Of a stretch of 10,182 nt of DNA, positions 1 to 7,744 are shown piece after piece; the first letter of the stretch is position 1, and the number at the start of each line of letters is the position of its first letter. The position numbers and the translations under genes were made by a program. Origin of the DNA: Bacteroidales bacterium. GTDB lineage: Bacteria; Bacteroidota; Bacteroidia; Bacteroidales; Dysgonomonadaceae. The stretch lies in the NCBI GenBank assembly GCA_012798745.1, contig JAAZMQ010000055.1, positions 1-10,182 on the forward strand. Reading direction: 5' to 3'. The notes beneath the pieces were generated by a model, which was not told where the DNA came from, searched no databases, and saw only the letters and a program-made list of their open reading frames with translations.

Positions 1-2304
1 ATCCAAAATCTTGGCCAGCGGAAACATATTGTGCTGCAAAATATGGGCAAAAGAAATGATCTTGCGCCCTCCGGGATAATACCCTTCACGAATAACTTGA
101 TCCAACGGATCGTAAGTCGATGAAATATATCGCAACGCCCCATCATTCTCTGCTTCTTTTAATCCCAATCGCAAAAGATTAAAACTATCATCTACAGGAA
201 ATTCTTTTATTGTATTATTTGTATCGAGTGCATAAAAACGCTTTTGTGTTTCTTTCAAAGCCATCTCCAAGGTGCTCAATTGAAGAATATTAGAAGCATG
301 CAAAGGAGAAAAACGCAACCCCATATTACCATCAACAATGTATTTCCCCAATCCCAATCCCATGTTCACTATTCCATCTTCCGGTTTTTCGTTGCCGATG
401 GGATAATAATTGATCGAACGAGCCACACCCGAAATAGTCGGATAAAAACGCGAACCGTACTGTGATCCCACAACTTCCTGCAATAAAATCGCCATTTTCT
501 CCTGATCGATAAAATTCCGCGTAGCCGCCATATATGTTTTGCTATCTTTATAAAAAACCGAAGCATAAACGGCTTTGATACCGTCACTGATCATCCGCAC
601 CATTTCACGCTTATCGTTCACAAAGGGAATCATATAGGTGGAATAAATTCCGGCAAAAGGCTGATAGCAGGAATCTTCGAGAAGGCTGGAGGAACGAATG
701 GCTATGGGGGCATTAATTGCATCGAGAAACACTAAAAAATCATTGATCAACCTTTCCGGCAGTTTTGCAGCCAAAAAAAGTTTTAGAATCTCCTCATCAG
801 GCAAATCCGACAGCGCAAGCGGGTACAATTGGTTGGTTTCCATGAATTCATCAAAAATATCGGTACAAAGCACCACTGTACGCGGGATAAGAACCGGAAA
901 ATTTTCATACGCATTAAACTCCAGATGCATTTTTACCATGCTTCCCATGAACGCTAGTCCACGACCTTTGCCACCTAACGAACCTTCTCCGATACGGGCA
1001 AAATTGGAAAACTGATCGAAACGATCTCTCTCGAAAATCGCAACCACACCCGTATTTTTCATGCGCCGATATTGAACAATAGCATCATAAATCAGTTCAC
1101 GTGCTTTCTCCATACTCTCGTACTCCGAAACATCAATCCTTTTCAGCATTTCTGCGACAGGAAACATGGCACGCGAATAAAAAAAACGAGAAAAATGGTT
1201 GTGTGAAAGATGATAATACAGCGAATCGTCGGGTATTTTCCGGATAGTGTTCTGCAATTCTTTCAGATTTTTTATTCGAAAAATCTCTTCTTTAGTTTGA
1301 GGATTGACAATAATGAAATCACCAAAGCCAAAATTTTCCTTCATCACTTTGCGAAGATCCTGAGGAAATGTTTTGGAATTTTTATCGATAAACGAAGCAT
1401 TAATTTCGGCAGCATATTTCTCATTTTCACTTTCAGATGAAGCGTAAATAATAGGAACGTACTTGTCTTGACTACGAATCCATTCGCCCAATTTTTTCCC
1501 TGCTAGTTTGTCTTTTACTCCCTCACGATTAAAACTCATATCGGAAATAACACCAAGCATATTATCTCCATACTTTTGGTAGAGATCCACCGCCTCCTCA
1601 TAATTTCGCGCCAAAAGTATCTTGGGTCTGCCTCTCATACGAAGCATGCGCTGATGTTCATTGAGTGCTTCTTTCGAAAATTCTTTCGATTCATACAACA
1701 CAAATTTATATAAAAGCGACAATACCGACGAGTAAAACCTAACGGAGTTCTCTACCAACATAATGGTTTGCACCCCAACAGTTTTTACATCATGTTCCAC
1801 ATTCATGCGATCTTCAATAAGTTTGATGATAGCCAGCAGCAAATCCGTATTACCCAACCAACTGAAAACGTAATCAATACTACTAAGATCTTCTTTCGCT
1901 AATGCCTTGGTAACACTTTTAGAGAAAGGAGTCAAAACAACAATCGGAATATGAGGATGCTCATCTTTAATGTTTTTCGCCACCTCAAACACCTCGCTAT
2001 TATCCATGTTCGGCATACAAATAACCAATTCGTAACGATTGGTTTTCAACTCGTTCAGTGCTTCTTTTCTGGTACTCACCTGAGTAAAAAGCGGTGGATA
2101 ACGAAGATTGAGCGATGCATACTCATTGAAAATCTGTTCTTCCACACGACCATCGTCTTGTAAAATAAACATGTCGTAGCGCGAAGCAATCATCAGAATA
2201 TTATAGATACGCTTGTTCATCAACTTAACGAACGGGGTATCACGAAACTGAAACTGTCTGATGTCGTGTGCCTTAACAACGGATTTGGAGATTGTTGATT
2301 TCAT
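1..2304 (-). CDS. PEP/pyruvate-binding (PEP synthase-like) protein with two N-terminal receiver-like domains; partial, 3' end outside window
   Basis: The frame is open from ATG at 2304-2302 to the window edge, giving 768 codons. An in-frame TAG lies four codons upstream of the ATG, so no longer start is possible. Residues about 29-165 form a receiver-like fold lacking the phospho-acceptor Asp (Cys96 in the LVICMPNMD stretch). Residues about 180-320 form a second receiver with candidate acceptor Asp255 (GVISDM), Ser289 and Lys308. After a linker, residues about 430-768 match the PPDK/PEP synthase nucleotide-binding domain: a glycine-rich GEGSLGGKGRGLAFM (about 438-452) and IAIRSSSLLEDS (about 534-545) followed by PFAGIYSTYM. 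Family members carry out or mimic ATP-dependent pyruvate/PEP phosphotransfer in the cytoplasm. Whether the catalytic-His swivelling domain and PEP-binding barrel exist cannot be seen, so enzyme activity is unproven and a regulatory role is possible. It is divergent from the neighbouring dehydrogenase. The family assignment is solid; the function is inference. Confidence 0.88.
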   Translation of the reverse strand, partial: MKSTISKSVVKAHDIRQFQFRDTPFVKLMNKRIYNILMIASRYDMFILQDDGRVEEQIFNEYASLNLRYPPLFTQVSTRKEALNELKTNRYELVICMPNMDNSEVFEVAKNIKDEHPHIPIVVLTPFSKSVTKALAKEDLSSIDYVFSWLGNTDLLLAIIKLIEDRMNVEHDVKTVGVQTIMLVENSVRFYSSVLSLLYKFVLYESKEFSKEALNEHQRMLRMRGRPKILLARNYEEAVDLYQKYGDNMLGVISDMSFNREGVKDKLAGKKLGEWIRSQDKYVPIIYASSESENEKYAAEINASFIDKNSKTFPQDLRKVMKENFGFGDFIIVNPQTKEEIFRIKNLKELQNTIRKIPDDSLYYHLSHNHFSRFFYSRAMFPVAEMLKRIDVSEYESMEKARELIYDAIVQYRRMKNTGVVAIFERDRFDQFSNFARIGEGSLGGKGRGLAFMGSMVKMHLEFNAYENFPVLIPRTVVLCTDIFDEFMETNQLYPLALSDLPDEEILKLFLAAKLPERLINDFLVFLDAINAPIAIRSSSLLEDSCYQPFAGIYSTYMIPFVNDKREMVRMISDGIKAVYASVFYKDSKTYMAATRNFIDQEKMAILLQEVVGSQYGSRFYPTISGVARSINYYPIGNEKPEDGIVNMGLGLGKYIVDGNMGLRFSPLHASNILQLSTLEMALKETQKRFYALDTNNTIKEFPVDDSFNLLRLGLKEAENDGALRYISSTYDPLDQVIREGYYPGGRKIISFAHILQHNMFPLAKILD

Positions 2305-2328
2305 ATAAATTTTCTATTTATCTGAATA

Positions 2329-2336
2329 CAAACTTA
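2329..2336 (-). promoter_or_regulatory. Candidate -7 box (TAAGTTTG) for the PEP/pyruvate-binding gene
   Basis: Read on the minus strand this octamer fits the Bacteroidetes -7 consensus TAnnTTTG. Transcription would start near 2322, leaving a leader of under 20 bases before the ATG at 2304. No TTTG is seen at the usual -33 spacing, so the match is partial and could be chance in AT-rich DNA. Confidence 0.35.
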
Positions 2337-2428
2337 ATCAAATTCGATGAATTAATTTACATAAGAAACTGCTTTTGCTTTTTATTTCATGCTCTATGCA
2401 AAAACACTCAAGATATAAAGAATTTTTA

Positions 2429-2436
2429 TATCTTTG
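2429..2436 (+). promoter_or_regulatory. Candidate -7 box (TATCTTTG) for the carboxy(nor)spermidine dehydrogenase gene
   Basis: The octamer fits the Bacteroidetes TAnnTTTG -7 consensus exactly and is the same sequence as the box in front of guaA. No TTTG lies at the usual -33 distance. If used, transcription would begin near 2443 and leave a leader of roughly 180 bases before the ATG at 2620. Confidence 0.35.
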
Positions 2437-2619
2437 TTTTAATTATAAGGTATATTTTGTTATTCGCTTGTTGATCAGCCATAAAACGAATTCCTTATAG
2501 CCTAAATTCTTTTTCTGTTTTTTCTCTTATCCCAACTCAAGTTTTTTTAAACTGAAAATCTAAGAGAGAAGAGATAAGTGTTTTTTATTCATTTCATACA
2601 CATAAAAAAAAATAGAACT

Positions 2620-3831
2620 ATGGGGAAAGTAATGATTATTGGTGCAGGAGGTGTTGCTACTGCGACTGCACATCAGCTGGTAAAAGTACCGAAAGTGTTT
2701 GAGGAAGTATTAATAGCTAGCAGAACAAAAGAAAAATGCGATAACATTGTAAAAAAAATCAATAAGGGCTATTTTCACACTGCGCAAATAGATGCGATGC
2801 AAGTGGATGAACTGGTGTCGCTCATCAGGGACTTCAAACCCGACATGGTGATGAATCTTGCACTGCCTTACCAGAATTTAGCTATCATGGAAGCATGCTT
2901 GCAAACAGGTGTTAGCTATTTAGATACAGCCAGTTATGAATCACCGGATAATCCTCATCTCTATTACATCGAGCAATGGTCATACTTCGACAAATTTAAA
3001 GAAGCCGGAATAACGGGAATACTCGGCTGTGGTTTTGATCCCGGTGTCACCGGCGTGTTCACAGCGTATGCAGCCAAACATTATTTCGACGAAATACATT
3101 ACTTGGATATAGTGGATTGTAACGCCGGCGATCACGGTAAATATTTTGCTACCAATTTTAATGCAGAAATCAATATTCGTGAAATTTCCTCCCCCGGTAT
3201 TTACTACAAAGAAGGAAAATGGATCGAAACAAAGCCTCTCGAGATACATCGCACAATTGCTTATCCCGAAATTGGAGAAAGAGAAAGCTATTTGCTTTTT
3301 CACGAAGAATTGGAATCGTTGGTGAAACACTATCCAACCATCAAGCAAGCTCGCTTTTGGATGACATTCTCCGAACGCTATCTTACTGTTTTGGAAGTTT
3401 TACAAGGATTGGGACTCACCTCTATCAAACCCATCCATTATGAAGGAATGGAGATCATTCCCCTGCAATTTATAAAAGCTATTCTGCCTGACCCCGCTAC
3501 TTTGGGAGAAAATTATAAAGGGAAAGTATCTATCGGAGTACAACTCAAAGGTATTTATCAAGGGAAAGAGCGGAGTTATTATATTTGGAGTAATTTGGAT
3601 CACGAAAAAGCATACAAAGAAACCGGAACGCAAGCCGTTGCCTATTCCACCGGCGTACCGGCAATGGTAGGGGCACTAATGTATATGAAAGATATATGGA
3701 AAAAACCGGGAGTGTATAACGTTGAACAATTCGACCCGGATCCCTTTTTAGAAGCAATGCCTAAATATGGAATCGATTGGCAAGAAGCAATAGACATTCC
3801 ATTACCTATTGACAAAGCAGAACAACAGTAA
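2620..3831 (+). CDS. Carboxynorspermidine/carboxyspermidine dehydrogenase (saccharopine dehydrogenase family)
   Basis: The product is a 403-residue cytoplasmic oxidoreductase. In this family the enzyme condenses aspartate beta-semialdehyde with a diamine (putrescine or diaminopropane) and reduces the imine with NADPH, giving carboxyspermidine or carboxynorspermidine, which a separate decarboxylase converts to the polyamine. The N-terminus shows a Rossmann nucleotide site, VMIIGAGGVATATAHQ (residues 4-19), then the family motifs YLDTASYE (about 100-107) and GCGFDPGVTGVF (136-147). The length is typical. An upstream GTG at 2578 would add 14 residues (MFFIHFIHIKKNRT) with no family counterpart ahead of the Rossmann strand, so ATG at 2620 is chosen; it is preceded by an A-rich stretch rather than a Shine-Dalgarno. 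The partner decarboxylase is not in the window. Saccharopine dehydrogenase (lysine) is the alternative label but fits less well in this phylum. Confidence 0.88.
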   Translation: MGKVMIIGAGGVATATAHQLVKVPKVFEEVLIASRTKEKCDNIVKKINKGYFHTAQIDAMQVDELVSLIRDFKPDMVMNLALPYQNLAIMEACLQTGVSYLDTASYESPDNPHLYYIEQWSYFDKFKEAGITGILGCGFDPGVTGVFTAYAAKHYFDEIHYLDIVDCNAGDHGKYFATNFNAEINIREISSPGIYYKEGKWIETKPLEIHRTIAYPEIGERESYLLFHEELESLVKHYPTIKQARFWMTFSERYLTVLEVLQGLGLTSIKPIHYEGMEIIPLQFIKAILPDPATLGENYKGKVSIGVQLKGIYQGKERSYYIWSNLDHEKAYKETGTQAVAYSTGVPAMVGALMYMKDIWKKPGVYNVEQFDPDPFLEAMPKYGIDWQEAIDIPLPIDKAEQQ

Positions 3832-3984
3832 AAAAACAACAAATGGGAAATGCCGTACTATAAAGTCGGCTACAAGCATTAATATTACACATCAAATAAG
3901 GTGAGATATAAAAGTTTATCATACTCATTTGATTGATTAAAAAAATTATCTTGTATCTTTGCACCTTTGAAAATCATCCGATTT
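3832..3984. other. Intergenic region between dehydrogenase gene and guaA
   Basis: This 153-base gap contains a small imperfect hairpin (GCCG at 3852-3855 with CGGC at 3867-3870, inner ACT/AGT, one bulged T) about 20 bases after the dehydrogenase stop. No T run follows it, so it is a poor intrinsic terminator. The right-hand end carries the guaA promoter. There is no room between that promoter and the guaA start for a purine riboswitch. Confidence 0.55.
3928..3961 (+). promoter_or_regulatory. Putative guaA promoter, Bacteroidetes type
   Basis: TATCTTTG at 3954-3961 matches the -7 consensus TAnnTTTG. Upstream, TTTG at 3928-3931 is 22 bases away, and a second TTG at 3933-3935 is 18 bases away; either could serve as the -33 element, although the usual spacing is about 19-21. 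The predicted transcription start is near 3967, giving a leader of under 20 bases before the ATG at 3985. Confidence 0.6.
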
Positions 3985-5505
3985 ATGCACGAAAAAATAA
4001 TCATTCTCGATTTCGGATCGCCGACAACACAACTCATAGGCCGAAAGATAAGGGAGCTGAACACCTATTGTGAAATAGTACCCTACAATAAGTTCCCCTA
4101 CAACGATAAAACCGTAAAAGGGGTAATACTGTCCGGGAGCCCTTTTTCGGTAAACGATCCCGACGCTTTTAAAACCGATTTAAGCACAATCCGTTCATAT
4201 TATCCGGTACTGGGCATTTGTTACGGCGCACAACTCATAGTCCAATCATCGGGAGGAGAAATAGGCAAAAGCAGCAGCCGTGAATATGATCTTGCACGGT
4301 TACGCATACCGGACCATTCCGATGCGTTGCTCGGTAATCTGCCACAAGACTCACAGGTATGGCTGTCGCTGAGCGATAATATTCTTCGTTTGCCTGAGAA
4401 TTTCCGAATTATTGCCTCAACAGAAAAAGTAGAAGTTGCAGGATATAAAGTAGAAGACGAACCTACATGGGGAATACAGTTTCATCCCGAGTCGTCGCAT
4501 ACAGAGCAAGGTATGCAAATTCTGGATAATTTCCTCACCATTTGCGGATGCCAAAAAGACTGGACTCCGGCATCGTTTATCGAAACCACCATTAAGCAAC
4601 TGAAAGAACAATTAGGCGACGATAAGGTTATTCTGGCACTTTCGGGAGGAGTAGATTCATCGGTAACGGCCGTGTTGCTGAACAAAGCCATTGGCAAAAA
4701 CTTAACATGTATTTTTGTGGATCACGGACTGTTGCGAAAGAATGAATTCGAAAAAGTACTGGCCGATTACCAGGATATGGGATTAAACGTTATCGGCATA
4801 GATGCCAAAGAGCATTTTTACAAAGCATTGAAAGGGGTTACCGATCCCGAAAAAAAACGAAAAATCATCGGGAAAGGCTTTATCGAGATTTTTGAAGAGG
4901 AAGCGCGCAAACTGAAAAATATCAAATGGCTGGCTCAAGGAACCATTTATCCCGATATCATCGAATCGCTTTCCGTTACAGGCACAACCATAAAAAGCCA
5001 CCACAACGTGGGAGGTCTTCCCGAAAAAATGAACCTCAAACTTTGTGAACCACTCCGTATCCTGTTTAAAGACGAAGTGCGCCGCATCGGATTGGCACTA
5101 GGAATGAACCCCCAACTTATCTATCGTCATCCGTTTCCGGGTCCGGGGCTTGGAATCCGTATTCTCGGCGAAATCACTCCCGAAAAAGTACGCATCGTAC
5201 AAGATGCCGACGATATTTTCATTTCGGCACTTCACGCAGCCGATCTCTACGATAAGGTTTGGCAGGCCGGTGCTATTTTGTTGCCGGTGCAATCAGTCGG
5301 GGTAATGGGCGACGAACGTACATACGAGAATGCCATTGCCTTGCGTGCCGTGACTTCCATTGATGCCATGACCGCCGATTGGGCCCGACTTCCCTACGAA
5401 TTTCTGGCAAAAGTATCGAACGACATCATCCATAAAGTAAAAGGCGTGAACCGTGTGGTTTACGATATCTCATCCAAACCACCCGCCACAATTGAATGGG
5501 AATAA
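3985..5505 (+). CDS. guaA: GMP synthase (glutamine-hydrolysing)
   Basis: The product (506 residues, full length) aminates XMP to GMP using ATP and glutamine, the last step of guanine nucleotide synthesis. The N-terminal class I glutaminase domain (about 1-190) keeps the catalytic triad Cys79 (GICYGAQ), His167 and Glu169 (FHPES). The ATP-pyrophosphatase domain begins with the P-loop SGGVDSS (220-226), and the C-terminal dimerisation domain contains HPFPGPGLGIRI and ends in the family signature KPPATIEWE. A TTG at 3967 would extend the protein by six residues but lies at the predicted transcription start; the ATG at 3985 gives the usual MxEKIIILDFGS N-terminus. Unusual residues occur in the glutaminase domain: Pro13 where the family has Gln (DFGSQ), Asp102 for Gly (REYG), and SLSD at 128-131 for SHGD. 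The synthetase half looks normal. It could be a second, divergent paralogue; the family assignment itself is secure. Confidence 0.96.
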   Translation: MHEKIIILDFGSPTTQLIGRKIRELNTYCEIVPYNKFPYNDKTVKGVILSGSPFSVNDPDAFKTDLSTIRSYYPVLGICYGAQLIVQSSGGEIGKSSSREYDLARLRIPDHSDALLGNLPQDSQVWLSLSDNILRLPENFRIIASTEKVEVAGYKVEDEPTWGIQFHPESSHTEQGMQILDNFLTICGCQKDWTPASFIETTIKQLKEQLGDDKVILALSGGVDSSVTAVLLNKAIGKNLTCIFVDHGLLRKNEFEKVLADYQDMGLNVIGIDAKEHFYKALKGVTDPEKKRKIIGKGFIEIFEEEARKLKNIKWLAQGTIYPDIIESLSVTGTTIKSHHNVGGLPEKMNLKLCEPLRILFKDEVRRIGLALGMNPQLIYRHPFPGPGLGIRILGEITPEKVRIVQDADDIFISALHAADLYDKVWQAGAILLPVQSVGVMGDERTYENAIALRAVTSIDAMTADWARLPYEFLAKVSNDIIHKVKGVNRVVYDISSKPPATIEWE

Positions 5506-5506
5506 G

Positions 5507-5577
5507 AAAAATCGGAGATAATTTTAAATATTCAATTCTCAAAAGACTTTTTTATTTCGAGACAGCCTCCGTTTTTT
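5507..5577. terminator. Possible bidirectional terminator between convergent guaA and HD-domain gene
   Basis: CGGAG at 5513-5517 can pair with CTCCG at 5567-5571. The stem is followed by a T run on the plus strand (5572-5577), and an A run at 5507-5511 supplies a T run on the minus strand. The position between two convergent stop codons fits. The loop of about 49 bases is long for an intrinsic terminator, so this is tentative. Confidence 0.35.
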
Positions 5578-5581
5578 AACT

Positions 5582-7654
5582 TTAAACCCCGGCCTTGAGT
5601 TCAGGATAAGCAATCCGAGTATGATAAATGGTTTTCAATTTATCCACGAACACATCTTTCACCGTTTCGATATCCTTGAAAGTTATTGGTGCTTTTTTGA
5701 AATATCCCCCATTTACCTGATCATCGATAATCTTATTGACCAAATCCCGAAACGATTCCTCACTATACTCCGCCAAACTACGCGAAGACGCTTCTACTGC
5801 ATCCGCCATCATCACAATAGCCGTTTCTTTTGAAAAAGGATTTGGGCCCGGATACCTGAATACCTCTTCGTCAATTTCCTTGCCGGGATTGACATTTTTC
5901 CACTGAATATAAAAATATTTCGGAACACTTGTACCGTGGTGTGTTTCAATAAAGTCGATAATCTGTTGAGGTAAACCATTTTGTCTTGCTATCTTCACCC
6001 CATCCTTCACATGATTGATAATGATTCGCGCACTTTCTTCAAAAGGCAATCCCGCATGAGGATTTATACCCGATGCTTGGTTTTCGGTAAAAAATGCCGG
6101 GTTAACCATTTTTCCTATATCATGATACAATGCTCCTGTACGCACCAGCGAAGCATTTGCACCAATTCTGGAGGCTGCGGCAGTAGCCAAATTGGAAACC
6201 TGCATAGAATGCTGAAAGGTGCCGGGTGCTTTTTCCGAAAGCTCTTTTAACAAAGGCTTATTAATATTGGCAAGTTCCACCATGCTCACACCCGAAATAA
6301 AACCAAACGACTTCTCGAAAATATAAACCAGCAAATAGGAAAACATAATGAAAATGAAATTGATAAGGAAATAAACCAATATCATGCCGTTCACTTTCTT
6401 AATATCCCCTTCGGCGTACAGAGTCAACCCAAGATACACAAGAATATAGGTTATGAGAATAAAAAACGAACTTTGGATCAACTGCGAACGTTCGGTCAAT
6501 TCTTTCAATACAAAAATAGAAACCATAGCCACCGTTATCTGAATCACAATAAACTCAAAAGGATAAGGTACCATCAGCGAACTGAGAAGAATGGTTACGA
6601 TACTGGCAAACAGCGCTGTTCGGGAATCGATAAACGTACGGATCAGAATAGTAACAATGGCATAGGGAATAATGTAGACATTAAACAAATTATATTTTAC
6701 GGTTATGGCAGTTAATATCACAAAAAAAGTGATGATCAACAACATAAAGGTTACGTTTTTCCGATTTCGGAACTCGCGAGGCCTAAAATACAACAAATAA
6801 AGATAGAACGACCCCATCAGAATCAACACAAGCATAAATTCGCCTACCAGCCGCCAACTATCGCTACCTACACCACCGCTACGCTCTTCGATGACCCTCT
6901 TGAGCGAAGACAAAATATTATACGTATGCGCATCTACAATTTCACCCTGATCGATTATCCGCTGTCCCGCTTGGATCATGCCACTAGTAGGCGAAATTTG
7001 TTGAATAAATTCTCGTTTTGCTTTCTCTGATGTTGAAGCATCGTAAATGATGTTTTCTTTGAGGTAATTATGGATATCGGCCGATTTCAACTTATTTTCA
7101 TCTAAATTCTTTGGCCTGTCGTTCAAAATTTTTTCGTATGCCGAACGGATCGTATAAATACTCTCGATATTTCGCGAATTTGCCACATTCCCTTCTTTAA
7201 GTCGGAACGATCGGGTGGTAGAAGAAGCTATCCGTTCGTAATCCTCGACACTCATAATGCCTTGGCTGTAAATTTCTTTCAACTTACTCCGAATATAACG
7301 AATATAAGCAGGTTCTAAATTTTTGAGATTGGGTTTAGTGTTTACATCGGCATCGAACCGGGCAAGGGCATTTTCCATGACTTGATTGTCGATCAGATAA
7401 TACGGCTCGAAATAAACCAAAATGCTATCTTGCTCTCGCTTTAACTGTTCGGGCGATTTGTATACAGGAAAATCGAATGGAGCCGTAAGCAAACCGTATC
7501 GCCACGGCCGCCCTTCACTAAACGAATATTGAAATTTTCCTTGTCGAGGGAAAAAATAAGTGATCAACAAAATGGCAATCATAAAGATCATCGGCACAAA
7601 AATCCGAGTCTTGATCTTTATTTTTTTACGCGATGATGTATTCATGTTTTCCAT
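5582..7654 (-). CDS. pgpH: 7TM receptor-type HD phosphohydrolase, probable cyclic-di-AMP phosphodiesterase (PgpH type)
   Basis: The 690-residue product has the 7TMR-HDED/HD architecture: a transmembrane helix at about 17-34, a large extracytoplasmic region (about 35-268, ending in the HDED-like GQRIIDQGEIV), seven hydrophobic helices between about 268 and 446, and a cytoplasmic HD domain. The metal-binding residues are visible: His482 (FQHSM), His511-Asp512 (YHDIGK), His548 (NHVKDG), His572-His573 (THHGT) and Asp618 (ADAVEA). In Firmicutes PgpH this arrangement hydrolyses cyclic-di-AMP to pApA. Transfer of that activity to this protein is inference, since no diadenylate cyclase is present in the window. 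It lies 90 bases downstream of waaA on the same strand. The start at 7654 could instead be the ATG three codons later (7645). All HD residues are present, so it should be active. Confidence 0.87.
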   Translation of the reverse strand: MENMNTSSRKKIKIKTRIFVPMIFMIAILLITYFFPRQGKFQYSFSEGRPWRYGLLTAPFDFPVYKSPEQLKREQDSILVYFEPYYLIDNQVMENALARFDADVNTKPNLKNLEPAYIRYIRSKLKEIYSQGIMSVEDYERIASSTTRSFRLKEGNVANSRNIESIYTIRSAYEKILNDRPKNLDENKLKSADIHNYLKENIIYDASTSEKAKREFIQQISPTSGMIQAGQRIIDQGEIVDAHTYNILSSLKRVIEERSGGVGSDSWRLVGEFMLVLILMGSFYLYLLYFRPREFRNRKNVTFMLLIITFFVILTAITVKYNLFNVYIIPYAIVTILIRTFIDSRTALFASIVTILLSSLMVPYPFEFIVIQITVAMVSIFVLKELTERSQLIQSSFFILITYILVYLGLTLYAEGDIKKVNGMILVYFLINFIFIMFSYLLVYIFEKSFGFISGVSMVELANINKPLLKELSEKAPGTFQHSMQVSNLATAAASRIGANASLVRTGALYHDIGKMVNPAFFTENQASGINPHAGLPFEESARIIINHVKDGVKIARQNGLPQQIIDFIETHHGTSVPKYFYIQWKNVNPGKEIDEEVFRYPGPNPFSKETAIVMMADAVEASSRSLAEYSEESFRDLVNKIIDDQVNGGYFKKAPITFKDIETVKDVFVDKLKTIYHTRIAYPELKAGV

Positions 7655-7709
7655 TCCAACTCTTTATCTGTTATAAACAATGCAAAAGCAGGATTGTTTG
7701 AAAAAGCAG

Positions 7710-7717
7710 CAAACTTA
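7710..7717 (-). promoter_or_regulatory. Weak candidate -7 box (TAAGTTTG) ahead of the HD-domain gene
   Basis: On the minus strand this octamer fits TAnnTTTG and sits in the 90-base gap between waaA and the HD-domain gene, about 55 bases upstream of the start. No -33 element is apparent. It may give the HD gene its own promoter in addition to read-through from waaA, or may be a chance match. Confidence 0.25.
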
Positions 7718-7744
7718 AAAACAAAATGCTCCATTTATAGATGA

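Larger units (their letters stand above)
2305..2619. other. Divergent intergenic region between the PEP-binding gene and the dehydrogenase gene
   Basis: This 315-base AT-rich stretch separates two divergently transcribed genes and must hold both promoters. I see one candidate -7 box for each direction (2329-2336 minus, 2429-2436 plus). Near the plus-strand gene there is a weak inverted repeat, CTTATC at 2526-2531 and GATAAG at 2573-2578, followed by a T run, enclosing a smaller AGTTT/AAACT palindrome. A 60-codon open frame at 2292-2474 overlaps the start of the PEP-binding gene, has no recognisable features and is not called. No RNA gene or known riboswitch is recognisable. Confidence 0.7.

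Noticed and set aside
698..1015. 105-codon plus-strand open frame, and other plus-strand frames between 244 and 2163
   Set aside because: All are antisense to the PEP/pyruvate-binding gene, whose frame is continuous and matches a protein family.
2292..2474. 60-codon open frame in the divergent intergenic region
   Set aside because: Composition follows AT-rich DNA (Ile, Phe, Tyr, Asn, Leu), it overlaps the start of the opposite gene, and no domain is visible. A tiny hydrophobic peptide cannot be excluded but is not supported.
2578..2619. GTG start for the dehydrogenase gene
   Set aside because: Adds a 14-residue tail with no counterpart before the Rossmann strand; the ATG at 2620 begins exactly where the family begins.
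3852..3870. Hairpin as terminator of the dehydrogenase gene
   Set aside because: The stem is only seven pairs with a bulge, and no T run follows; kept as a note in the intergenic entry only.
3832..3984. Purine riboswitch upstream of guaA
   Set aside because: The predicted promoter lies within 35 bases of the start codon, leaving no room for an aptamer, and no purine-aptamer core is recognisable.
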